A DNA stretch of 64,000 nt from Dyadobacter sp. CY326 (GTDB lineage Bacteria > Bacteroidota > Bacteroidia > Cytophagales > Spirosomataceae). The stretch covers positions 216,229 to 280,228 of the forward strand of contig NZ_JAJUXI010000010.1 in assembly GCF_021390515.1 (NCBI RefSeq), in the 5' to 3' direction. The translations under genes were made by a program, and so were the position numbers. The notes under the pieces were generated by a model, which made no database searches, had not been told where the DNA came from, and worked only from the letters and a program-made list of their open reading frames with translations. Below, piece by piece: positions 7,808-16,069 of the stretch. Each line of letters starts with the position of its first letter. Position 1 is the stretch's first letter.

Positions 7808-9742
7808 ATGAGCGTAAGAAGCGTAATGTTGATATGGTTTGCCGTTTTTCTGCTTTACGGGCCGTTTTTGAAAGCCCAGCCTGCCGAAAAAGTGACTTCC
7901 TGGAAAGGATTTGATAAGGTCGAATTCAAGTTTGAAGACCGTGATGCATGGTTTGTACAACCGAAAAAAGCCATCGCCGGCAACCCGTGGGTGTGGCGCG
8001 CACATTTCCCAACTTGGCACACCGAAATGGACAGCATTTTGCTTTCCCGCGGCTTCCACGTTGCATATGTCAACACCAATGACATGTTTGCGCATTCCAA
8101 AGCCATGCAAGTTTGGGACAGTTTTTATGATTATTTGGTAAATCAAAAACAGCTCGCGCCTAAGGTTGCGCTCGAAGGCGTGAGTCGGGGCGGGCTATAT
8201 GTGTATGGCTGGGCAAAGCGCAATCCGGACAAGGTTAGCTGCATTTATGCCGAAGCGCCTGTTTGTGATCCTAAAAGCTGGCCTGGCGGCAAGGGAAAAG
8301 GGCTTGGATCGGAAAAGGATTGGGCGGCCTGGTTGAAACTTTTCAATCTTTCAGAAGAGGAAGCCGCAAAGTTTATAGACATTCCTGTTAATGATCTGGC
8401 CGGTTTGGCGTCTTTCAAAGTTCCGATTATACACGTCATCAGCCTGAAAGACAAGCATGTGCCAGCTGAGGAAAACAGCGATTTATTGGTAAAAAACTAC
8501 ATGCAACTCGGCGGGCCAATCAGCGTTTACCCCATGACGCGCGGAAAGCAGGAAATGGACGGACATCATTTCCCAATCGAAAACCCCGAATTTTTCGCCA
8601 ACTTCATTGAACAGCACAGCGTCCCTGTCCGGAAGCCACTGCCACATTCACCTTACATTCAGCTGAATAGCGGTTTAGGGAATGCTTTTGACAAATTCAG
8701 AAGCGAAAAAAAGGGAACGGTTGCATTCCTCGGCGGGTCCATTACGCACAATCCGGGCTGGCGAGACAAAACGGCGCAATATTTAGAAGAGCACTTTCCG
8801 GAAACCGAATTCACATTCATTGCAGCGGGAATTCCTTCGCTCGGCAGCACGCCGCACGCGTTTCGTTTCGAGCGCGATGTGCTTGCCAAAGGCACGCCGG
8901 ACTTGCTTTTTCTCGAAGCCGCTGTGAATGATCGGGGCAATGGTTTTAGTGAAAGAGCGCAGATCCGGGGTTTGGAAGGCATTATCAGGCATTTCTATGC
9001 AACAAATCCAAAAGGCAATGTTGTTCTCATGGCCTTCGCCGAACCAGCCAAGAATGCAGATTACGAACAGGGAAAAGTGCCAGTCGAAGTTGCTGTGCAG
9101 GAGCGCGTTGCCAAACATTACGGCGCTGCTTACATCAATCTGGCCAAGGAAGTTTACGACCGGATCAAGGCGAATGAGTTTTCGTGGGAGTATGATTTCA
9201 AAGACCTGCATCCTTCTCCATATGGTCAGGAAGTCTATTTTCAAACCATAAAGGAATTGATCAAAATGGACACCACGGCGGCGACATTAACATTGCCAGC
9301 TCCATTGGACAAATTCTCCTATGAAAAAGGAAGTTACCACGCAGTTTCTGAGGCGAGAAGTCTGAAAGGATTTACGTTAATTCCCGATTGGAAGCCAAAG
9401 GACAATGTGCCCACGCGGCCAGGCTTTGTCAATGTTCCAATGCTCGTGGGAGAAGAAGTAAATGCATCATTACACTTCGAATTTAAGGGGAGAGGCGTTG
9501 GGATAGCGATCATTTCGGGTCCAGACGCGGGCAAAATCACTTACGCAATTGATGGTAAAAAGTTGCAATCAATGGATCTTTTCACGCAATGGAGCAACCA
9601 ATTGCATTTGCCCTGGTATTTAATGCTCGGCGACGAGTTATTCCCCGGCCAGCACAAACTCCACCTCACCATCGCCGCCGACAAAAATGAAAAAAGCACC
9701 GGCAACGCCTGTCGGATTGTTTATTTTTTAGTGAATGAATGA
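7808..9742 (+). CDS. Two-domain secreted hydrolase: alpha/beta-hydrolase plus SGNH esterase
   Basis: A 644-residue protein with an N-terminal signal peptide (about residues 1-23). The first domain (about 30-285) looks like an alpha/beta-hydrolase: nucleophile elbow GVSRGG (Ser126) and a late histidine pair in DGHHF (His253/254). The second domain (about 300-500) is an SGNH/GDSL esterase: GGSIT with Ser311, an Asn-containing block (AAVNDRG) and DLHP with Asp466 and His468. A beta-rich C-terminal extension (about 510-644) follows. Such proteins often remove acetyl or other ester groups from plant polysaccharides in Bacteroidetes. The substrate is unknown, and no SusC/SusD or glycosidase genes flank it. 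Confidence 0.82.
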   Translation: MSVRSVMLIWFAVFLLYGPFLKAQPAEKVTSWKGFDKVEFKFEDRDAWFVQPKKAIAGNPWVWRAHFPTWHTEMDSILLSRGFHVAYVNTNDMFAHSKAMQVWDSFYDYLVNQKQLAPKVALEGVSRGGLYVYGWAKRNPDKVSCIYAEAPVCDPKSWPGGKGKGLGSEKDWAAWLKLFNLSEEEAAKFIDIPVNDLAGLASFKVPIIHVISLKDKHVPAEENSDLLVKNYMQLGGPISVYPMTRGKQEMDGHHFPIENPEFFANFIEQHSVPVRKPLPHSPYIQLNSGLGNAFDKFRSEKKGTVAFLGGSITHNPGWRDKTAQYLEEHFPETEFTFIAAGIPSLGSTPHAFRFERDVLAKGTPDLLFLEAAVNDRGNGFSERAQIRGLEGIIRHFYATNPKGNVVLMAFAEPAKNADYEQGKVPVEVAVQERVAKHYGAAYINLAKEVYDRIKANEFSWEYDFKDLHPSPYGQEVYFQTIKELIKMDTTAATLTLPAPLDKFSYEKGSYHAVSEARSLKGFTLIPDWKPKDNVPTRPGFVNVPMLVGEEVNASLHFEFKGRGVGIAIISGPDAGKITYAIDGKKLQSMDLFTQWSNQLHLPWYLMLGDELFPGQHKLHLTIAADKNEKSTGNACRIVYFLVNE

Positions 9743-9804
9743 TTATATAAATTTGGAAACGCGTTTAGGCGCTTTTTAAATTTCACACACTAAATTTCGA
9801 ACCG

Positions 9805-10068
9805 ATGCCAGAGATTTCTCGTTTTTTTGGAATAGTCATTTATATGTATTTCAAAGATCATCTGCCGCCACACTTTCATGCAGAATATGGGGATCAAGAA
9901 GCCCAATTTTCTATTGAAACCGGAAACATTATAGTTGGCGATCTGCCAAGGAAGCAGATCAGGTTAATTCAGGCTTGGGTTGAATTACATAGAGAGGACT
10001 TAGTAATCAATTATCAGGAATCACAGAAGGATAACGGCCAGTTTCGTAAAATCAAACCTTTGCAGTAA
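9805..10068 (+). CDS. DUF4160 domain protein
   Basis: An 87-residue protein matching the DUF4160 family: an N-terminal PEISRFFGIVIYMY stretch, then HLPPHFHAEYG with two conserved histidines. Its stop overlaps the ATG of the next gene (TAATG), so the two are translationally coupled. DUF4160/DUF2442 pairs are widespread and resemble toxin-antitoxin modules in size and layout; a biochemical role has not been established to my knowledge. A TAAATTTG promoter-like element lies at 9748-9755. Confidence 0.82.
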   Translation: MPEISRFFGIVIYMYFKDHLPPHFHAEYGDQEAQFSIETGNIIVGDLPRKQIRLIQAWVELHREDLVINYQESQKDNGQFRKIKPLQ

Positions 10069-10367
10069 TGAATCCGCGGGTGAAAAAGATATTATCAATT
10101 GAACCGTTCGTTATCAAAGCGCTTTGGAGTGATGATAAGGTCAGGACGATTGATTTTGGTCTTTTCCTTTCTGAATATTTTCAAAAGGAACAAAGTCTAT
10201 ATCACAAAATATTGGATAAGAATCGCTTTTTGGAGGCGAAGACAGATGGCAGGACGATTTACTGGGACGATTTGGTTGAGATAATTGACTATGACGGAAA
10301 GTCCATTCCCGCGCCGCTGGATTTTTGCCCGGACGTTTTGTTTCAACAATCCTCACTTGCTGAATAA
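10068..10367 (+). CDS. DUF2442 domain protein
   Basis: A 99-residue DUF2442-type protein, partner of the DUF4160 gene with a 1-nt overlap. Typical family elements are the KALWSDDKVRTIDF strand pair and the C-terminal GRTIYWDDLVEI block, where Trp is conserved. Its stop codon abuts the stop codon of the convergent DUF1338 gene with no intervening base, so no terminator fits between them. The role is unknown; a DNA- or antitoxin-like function is only a guess from context. Confidence 0.82.
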   Translation: MNPRVKKILSIEPFVIKALWSDDKVRTIDFGLFLSEYFQKEQSLYHKILDKNRFLEAKTDGRTIYWDDLVEIIDYDGKSIPAPLDFCPDVLFQQSSLAE

Positions 10368-11276
10368 TCACTTCAACGTCTGCGTTGTGTAAGTGCTTTC
10401 GAAAATTTTGTCGGCGTTTGAGGCTTCGAAACCGTCGCGGCGGTGTTTTCTGGCAATTTTGGCTGGCGGGAGGTTGATGAAGTGAGGAAGCACTTTCCGT
10501 TCCGCAAATTCAACATATGAGCCGGAGATTTCTAAAACTTCGTTCGAAGCAAATTCCGCATTAATCATTTGCGCGACGGTTGCACTTTGCAGCAAGCCGC
10601 CATCCGGACTAATCTTTATTTTTCCTCCCGAAGTATTCAGCCTGATCCCATTCTTTTCCAAAAAATCATTGAACAAAGCGACTGTGTTATAACCTTCTGG
10701 CAAGTTGTGCACGCTGATAGTGAAGTGATTGAGATAATATCTATTGTAAATTACCCAAGCCGCATATTCACTTTCTGATAGCAGCGCTTTGTAATCAGCG
10801 GCAGTCGGTGTGCGCCATAACGGACGGTGCAAGAATGCATCCACTTGTTCACCATTATCCAAATCCAGTGAATCGACTGGATCGCTCACCATTTCATCCG
10901 TATAACTTCGGATAATGCGCTGACTTTCTTCTGATAAATCGTTCACCCGAAGTTCACTGACGAAAATGCGCGGATCTGTTTCACGCGGCGGACTATACCA
11001 CCACGCATCAAGCTTTTTGCCTTCAAAAAAATAGTGATCCCGTTTTTGATAACCATAATCCAGAAATATCTTTTCAAACGACTGGATGCCCAGGTTCGGA
11101 ACGCCCATTGTTCTGAATGCAATGTGATCATTTTCAATGTTATCGGCACTCGTTACGATGTCATTTGACACCATCGCATTCAATATCACACCAACATCGG
11201 GAACACGCTCTTTGTAGCGCCGCATTAATCCGTCCAAAACAATGTCTAATGTTGCAAGTTTGTTTGAATTGCTCAT
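10368..11276 (-). CDS. DUF1338 protein, 2-oxoadipate dioxygenase/decarboxylase-like (HglS family)
   Basis: A 302-residue protein of the DUF1338 family, whose characterised members (HglS/YdcJ) are Fe(II) enzymes turning 2-oxoadipate into 2-hydroxyglutarate in lysine catabolism. Putative metal and substrate residues are visible: DHIAFRT (His and Arg), the NHFTISVH histidine and a glutamate in YVEFAERK. ATG 11276 is preferred over the longer frame from 11381, because the extension is read from inverted-repeat DNA and is not protein-like. No other lysine-degradation gene is nearby, so the substrate is inferred from the family alone. Confidence 0.8.
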   Translation of the reverse strand: MSNSNKLATLDIVLDGLMRRYKERVPDVGVILNAMVSNDIVTSADNIENDHIAFRTMGVPNLGIQSFEKIFLDYGYQKRDHYFFEGKKLDAWWYSPPRETDPRIFVSELRVNDLSEESQRIIRSYTDEMVSDPVDSLDLDNGEQVDAFLHRPLWRTPTAADYKALLSESEYAAWVIYNRYYLNHFTISVHNLPEGYNTVALFNDFLEKNGIRLNTSGGKIKISPDGGLLQSATVAQMINAEFASNEVLEISGSYVEFAERKVLPHFINLPPAKIARKHRRDGFEASNADKIFESTYTTQTLK

Positions 11277-11322
11277 AACGAATGAATTTAATGTCCAAAA
11301 CTTCCCCACGCGGCAGGCGCTG

Positions 11323-11484
11323 GCGCGAAGCTCCGCTTCGTGCCCAATATTCCAAGGCCTCCGGCCGACCAAAGTGAACAAAAGTCAGTCATCGTGCTCG
11401 GAAAATAGAATCATACTCTTAAAATAGCATCGTGATCGACGGCCAGAGGCCTTACAATAAAAATCACGAAGCGAAGCTTCGCGC
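11323..11484. repeat. Imperfect long inverted repeat (44-bp arms, 74-bp spacer)
   Basis: Arm 1 (11323-11366) and arm 2 (11441-11484) are near-perfect reverse complements over their outer 20 bases (GCGCGAAGCTCCGCTTCGTG against the same sequence with one change) and over the inner AGGCCTCCGGCC/GGCCAGAGGCCT ends. A mismatched AT-rich core separates the two matching blocks. Each arm also holds a short palindrome (GCGAAGCTTCGC-like). It lies in the 218-bp gap between proC and the DUF1338 gene. It could be a REP/MITE-like dispersed element; only one copy is in the window. Confidence 0.65.
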
Positions 11485-11494
11485 TATCTCCGCG

Positions 11495-12301
11495 TTAGCC
11501 TCCTTTTGATAGTTCTGCGGAACGTTTCTGAGCAGCGATAATGCCGTTTTTTAATGTTTCATCCAATTGTCCGGCTTCAAATTGCCTCAATGCTGCTTCT
11601 GTTGTTCCGCCTTTTGATGCAACGGCTTTGATCAATTCATCCAGGGATTTGTCTGCCGTATTGATCAAATGAAACGAACCTAGCATTGTTTGCTTGACCA
11701 ACAATGCTGCCACAGACTCCTCAAAACCCATTTGCTTGCCAGCTTCGATCATCGCTTTCACCACATAGAAAAAATAAGCAGGCCCGCTTCCGCTCAATGC
11801 AGTTACCGCATTTAATTGCTCCTCATTCTCCAAAAACACCGAACGACCGGTTGCATTAATCAGGTTTTCGATTTTCCTTAACTGATTAATATCGACTTCC
11901 GGCGAAGCAGAATAAGCCGTAATGCCCATTCCAAGCATTGCAGGCGTGTTTGGCATGGCCCGGATCACTGCTTTGTGGTCAAGCGCATTTTGTATAATAT
12001 CGATCGTAACGCCCGCCATGATTGACAAAATCACCTGATTTGGCTTCACAACTTCTCGCAATGCGTGCGAAACCGAAGTGAAATCCTGCGGCTTTACGGA
12101 CAAGATAATCAGGTCATATTCACTGATCTGCGGCCCGATGACGCCGGTAATGATGCCCGGCTGAAACGCATTCAGACTTTCCATGCGGTCTTCGCTTTTT
12201 TCAACAAGTAAAAAATCTTCTTTTTTTACAAGGTCAAATTTCAGGAAAGCGCGCGCAAAGGCCATTCCCATATTGCCGCAGCCGATAATTGCAATTTTCA
12301 T
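11495..12301 (-). CDS. proC: Pyrroline-5-carboxylate reductase
   Basis: A 268-residue protein catalysing the last step of proline synthesis (P5C to proline with NAD(P)H) in the cytoplasm. Visible features: N-terminal Rossmann motif IIGCGNMGMAFA, MPNTPAMLGMG, and the C-terminal dimerisation domain signature with SGSGPAY and ASKGGTTEAAL. Length is standard. ATG 12301 is chosen because it puts the Rossmann strand right at the N-terminus; the longer frame to 12358 adds a non-conserved tail. Confidence 0.95.
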   Translation of the reverse strand: MKIAIIGCGNMGMAFARAFLKFDLVKKEDFLLVEKSEDRMESLNAFQPGIITGVIGPQISEYDLIILSVKPQDFTSVSHALREVVKPNQVILSIMAGVTIDIIQNALDHKAVIRAMPNTPAMLGMGITAYSASPEVDINQLRKIENLINATGRSVFLENEEQLNAVTALSGSGPAYFFYVVKAMIEAGKQMGFEESVAALLVKQTMLGSFHLINTADKSLDELIKAVASKGGTTEAALRQFEAGQLDETLKNGIIAAQKRSAELSKGG

Positions 12302-12612
12302 TTGAAGGATAAGTAATTGTCTCGTAAGCTTTAAACGAATTACGTAACTTTTATACAATTATCGACCTCGTTAAAACAAATTGTAAAATTTCGGCTGGAA
12401 TGAATTGTGATAGCGACATGTTTGAAAACATATGCCGTTATTGCGTGACTCAAATCAGCGGATTCCGAAATTACGACCGCATTAAAAATTATGTTTTGCC
12501 TAAGTGATTTTTGGCAGGCATATATTTTGAAAAATTGATATTATACATTTTTTTACGGCCAAGGAATTTCTTGGTAACCAAATTAACCGACGACTATTGT
12601 AATACTTCAATT
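12302..12612. other. 311-bp divergent intergenic region between proC and the amidoligase operon
   Basis: AT-rich and without an ORF or RNA I can recognise. It must hold promoters for both directions, but no exact TAnnTTTG element is present on the plus strand; the nearest are TATATTTTG and TATGTTTTG, each one base too long. The operon may be controlled by another sigma factor or an activator. Confidence 0.5.
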
Positions 12613-15600
12613 ATGGCTATAAAAGTTGCTATTTCTCATAAAACAAAATACAGGTTTGACAGGAGTGTTTCGCTTTCACCACATATTTTCCGACTTCGTC
12701 CTGCGCCGCATTCCAGAACTGCCATTGAAGGTTACTCACTGAAAATCTCCCCCGAAAACCATTTTATAAACTGGCAGCAAGATCCCTTTGGCAACTACCA
12801 GGCACGGGTTGTATTTCCAGAAAAAACGACCGAGTTGAGCGTGGAAGTGGAGGTTATTGCCAAAATGCAGGTCATCAATCCCTTTGATTTTTTTGTAGAA
12901 GAATACGCAGAAATGTATCCGTTTTCGTACGAGCAAACATTGAAAAAAGAGCTTGGCCCATATCTCGAACCGAGAGAAGCAAGTCCGGCCTTGATGGAAT
13001 GGGTTGAAAAAGCGAAGGTTAACCAGGACATTAAGATTGTAGACTTCCTGGTTCACCTTAACCAGCAGATTTACAATGCAATACATTACAACATCCGCAT
13101 GGAGGTGGGCGTGCAGACATGCGAAGAAACACTAAACATTAAAAGCGGTTCCTGCAGGGATTCTGCCTGGCTGCTTGTCCAGATTTTGAGACATTTGGGC
13201 ATTGCTTCCCGTTTTGTATCGGGTTATCTGGTGCAGCTTACTTCGGATATTAAGTCGCTGGACGGCCCGTCGGGCCCGGAAGAGGATTTCACAGATTTAC
13301 ACGCCTGGACAGAGGCTTATGTGCCCGGTGCAGGCTGGATTGGCCTGGACCCAACGTCAGGACTGTTTGCCAGCGAAGGACACATTCCGCTTTGCTGCAC
13401 GCCTGATTACGCAAGCGCAGCGCCGGTTTCAGGCGCGACGGACATTTGCGAAGTGACATTTGAATTTGATAACAGAGTGTTCCGCATTCATGAAGATCCG
13501 CGGGTCACAAAGCCTTACACAGAAGAGCAATGGGCGGCCGTGATGCAGGTTGGTCACGATGTGGAAAAGGATTTGCAGGAAGGCGATGTGCGCCTAACGA
13601 TGGGCGGCGAGCCAACATTCATTTCCATCGACGATTTTGAGTCACCGGAATGGAACACTGCTGCGGATGGGCCATTGAAAAGACAACTGGCCTATGATCT
13701 GGCATTAAGGCTCAAAAAACGCTTTGCACACGGCGGTTTACTGCATTTTGGACAAGGCAAATGGTATCCCGGCGAGCCGTTTCCGAGATGGCAATACGCA
13801 CTTTATTGGAGGAATGACGGCGTTCCAATGTGGCGCAATGATGATTTGGTGACCAAAGAAGGCCAGACGAAATACTCTTTCCGTGAAGCAGAGCTTTTTA
13901 CAACAGAGCTTACAAAATATCTTGGTTTAGATATCAACAACATTACGCCAGCCTACGAAGACCCGATTTATTGGGCAATGGAGGAGGGAAAATTGCCGGT
14001 TAATGTGGACCCATTGAAGGTTAATCTTAAAGATTCCATCGAACGGCGGACATTGGCCAAATTATTAGAAAAAGGCCTTAATAATCCCGCAGGATTTGTT
14101 TTACCAATAAAATGGAATGAAAAAGGAAAGCATTGGTCGAGTTCTGCCTGGCAGTTCAAGCGCGAACATTGTTTTCTTGTTCCCGGAAATTCAGCAATCG
14201 GTTTCCGCTTGCCATTAAAATCGCTTCCCGAAGTGGCAAAATCGCACCGCGAGCAGCCTGTTGAACGCAGTCCTTTTGAGGATTTGCCGCCATTGATTGA
14301 TTATAAATCGGTTGTGGAATCGCGTTATGGCTCGGTTGCACCGCCTTATGAGCTTCCGGTGAATGCTATTTTTGAGGAAGAAGAGGACGATGACAAAAAG
14401 GTAAAAACGCAAAAAGAAGAGGAAGACAAATTGCTGTTTGAGCTTCCGATCATTAAAACGGCGCTTTGCGTAGAAGAGCGCGATGGCATTATATATGTCT
14501 ATCTGCCGCCAACCGATTATCTGGAACATTATCTGGACTTGATGACGTCAATTGAAGCAACTGCCGAAAAACTCAAAATGCCGGTTCGGATAGAAGGTTA
14601 TGCAGCGCCAACCGATTCTCGGGTTCAAAAACTGATCGTTACGCCGGATCCAGGCGTAATTGAGGTGAACATTCATCCTGCAAAAAACTGGCAAGAGTTG
14701 GTTGATAATGTAAGTGCACTATATGAAGAGGCTTTCTTTTCAAGATTGGGCACCGATAAATTCATGGTTGACGGCCGTCACACCGGAACAGGCGGCGGGA
14801 ACCACGTCACCATTGGCGGTGCTAAACCTGCGGACAGTCCAATTTTGCGTCGTCCCGATCTGCTAAGGAGTTTATTGACTTACTGGCAGCATCACCCGGC
14901 ATTGAGTTACCTTTTTGCCGGTCCATTCATTGGTCCTACAAGCCAGGCACCACGCATTGACGAGGGGCGGGATGAAAAGCTTTATGAGGTTGAAATTGCT
15001 TTTGACCAAATTCCCGAAGGCGAGGAAGTGCCATTCTGGATGGTGGACCGCATTTTCAGGAATTTGCTGGTGGATATCACGGGCAACACGCACCGCTCCG
15101 AATTTTGCATGGACAAGCTTTATTCTCCCGATTCTGCAACGGGACAATTGGGGATTCTGGAATTCCGCGCATTCGATATGCCGCCGCACAAGCACATGAA
15201 CCTTGTTCAAACATTGCTTGTCCGTGCATTGATCGCCAAATTTTGGAAACAACCTTATAAGCATAAATTGATCCGCTGGGGAACAGAATTGCACGACCGC
15301 TTCCTGCTGCCGCATTTCGCTTATTTGGATATGGTGGACGTTGTGAATGACCTGAAAGATGCGGGTTATAACTTCGATATTTCATGGTTTGATCCGTTCT
15401 TCGAGTTTCGCTTTCCGCATTATGGAGGCATTACAGTCGACAACATTCAGCTCGATCTGCGACTGGGCATTGAACCGTGGCATGTTTTGGGAGAAGAATT
15501 GTCTAACAGCGGCACGGCCCGTTTTGTGGATTCTTCATTAGAACGATTGCAGGTGAAGATCAGCGGATTTATCGAAGGAAGGCACATTCTGGTTTGCAAT

Positions 15601-16041
15601 GGCTGCCGCGTTCCTTTGCGAAGCTCGGGGATTAAAGGGGAATTCGTATCAGGAATTCGCTACAAAGCCTGGAACCCGCCTTCCGCATTGCACCCGACAA
15701 TCGGGGCTGATGCGCCGCTGGTTTTTGACATTGTTGACACGTGGAATAACCGTATCTTGGGTGGTTGCACTTATTTCGTTTCTCACCCTGGCGGGCGCAG
15801 TTTTGACACTTATCCTGTGAATAGTTTCGAGGCAGAATCGCGTAAAATAAGTCTTTTCCAGGGTTTCGGACACACGCCTTCTGCCAAGCAGGAAGTGCCT
15901 ATCTTGGAAAAAAACACAGGAAGCGTTTCGCGGTTTATCGCTGAGACTAAAAAGGAGATGAAAAGTGACACGCCGATAGAATTAATCAATCCCGAGTATC
16001 CAAATACGCTGGATTTGCGTAAATACTGGAAATCGAAATAG
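12613..16041 (+). CDS. Transglutaminase / DUF2126 putative amidoligase fusion protein
   Basis: A 1142-residue cytoplasmic-looking protein (no signal peptide). The N-terminal part (about 1-300) has a bacterial transglutaminase N-terminal domain and a transglutaminase-like core with a full triad: Cys181 in SCRDSAW, His230 in DLHAW and Asp246 in LDPTS. The rest is DUF2126, classed by Pfam as a putative amidoligase related to the glutamine synthetase/GCS fold: RLTMGGEPTF (about 330), an acidic Glu/Asp/Lys-rich insert near 587-607 and TGGGNHVTIGG (His731), a GS-like nucleotide/metal motif. It leads a three-gene operon; the next ATG is 28 bp downstream. ATG 12613 is chosen because MAIKVAISHKTKYRF is the usual start. 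The substrate is unknown. Confidence 0.88.
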   Translation: MAIKVAISHKTKYRFDRSVSLSPHIFRLRPAPHSRTAIEGYSLKISPENHFINWQQDPFGNYQARVVFPEKTTELSVEVEVIAKMQVINPFDFFVEEYAEMYPFSYEQTLKKELGPYLEPREASPALMEWVEKAKVNQDIKIVDFLVHLNQQIYNAIHYNIRMEVGVQTCEETLNIKSGSCRDSAWLLVQILRHLGIASRFVSGYLVQLTSDIKSLDGPSGPEEDFTDLHAWTEAYVPGAGWIGLDPTSGLFASEGHIPLCCTPDYASAAPVSGATDICEVTFEFDNRVFRIHEDPRVTKPYTEEQWAAVMQVGHDVEKDLQEGDVRLTMGGEPTFISIDDFESPEWNTAADGPLKRQLAYDLALRLKKRFAHGGLLHFGQGKWYPGEPFPRWQYALYWRNDGVPMWRNDDLVTKEGQTKYSFREAELFTTELTKYLGLDINNITPAYEDPIYWAMEEGKLPVNVDPLKVNLKDSIERRTLAKLLEKGLNNPAGFVLPIKWNEKGKHWSSSAWQFKREHCFLVPGNSAIGFRLPLKSLPEVAKSHREQPVERSPFEDLPPLIDYKSVVESRYGSVAPPYELPVNAIFEEEEDDDKKVKTQKEEEDKLLFELPIIKTALCVEERDGIIYVYLPPTDYLEHYLDLMTSIEATAEKLKMPVRIEGYAAPTDSRVQKLIVTPDPGVIEVNIHPAKNWQELVDNVSALYEEAFFSRLGTDKFMVDGRHTGTGGGNHVTIGGAKPADSPILRRPDLLRSLLTYWQHHPALSYLFAGPFIGPTSQAPRIDEGRDEKLYEVEIAFDQIPEGEEVPFWMVDRIFRNLLVDITGNTHRSEFCMDKLYSPDSATGQLGILEFRAFDMPPHKHMNLVQTLLVRALIAKFWKQPYKHKLIRWGTELHDRFLLPHFAYLDMVDVVNDLKDAGYNFDISWFDPFFEFRFPHYGGITVDNIQLDLRLGIEPWHVLGEELSNSGTARFVDSSLERLQVKISGFIEGRHILVCNGCRVPLRSSGIKGEFVSGIRYKAWNPPSALHPTIGADAPLVFDIVDTWNNRILGGCTYFVSHPGGRSFDTYPVNSFEAESRKISLFQGFGHTPSAKQEVPILEKNTGSVSRFIAETKKEMKSDTPIELINPEYPNTLDLRKYWKSK

Positions 16042-16069
16042 ATTTCCTGACAAACCTACTGATTGAATT

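Noticed and set aside
8783..9244. 153-codon minus-strand frame inside the SGNH esterase
   Set aside because: Overlaps the conserved SGNH domain on the other strand; no independent support.
11277..11381. N-terminal extension of the DUF1338 protein
   Set aside because: The extra 35 residues are translated from the inverted repeat and would not be conserved; ATG 11276 gives a normal start.
12302..12612. Riboswitch or small RNA upstream of the amidoligase operon
   Set aside because: No conserved aptamer-like helices could be drawn; the region is just AT-rich.
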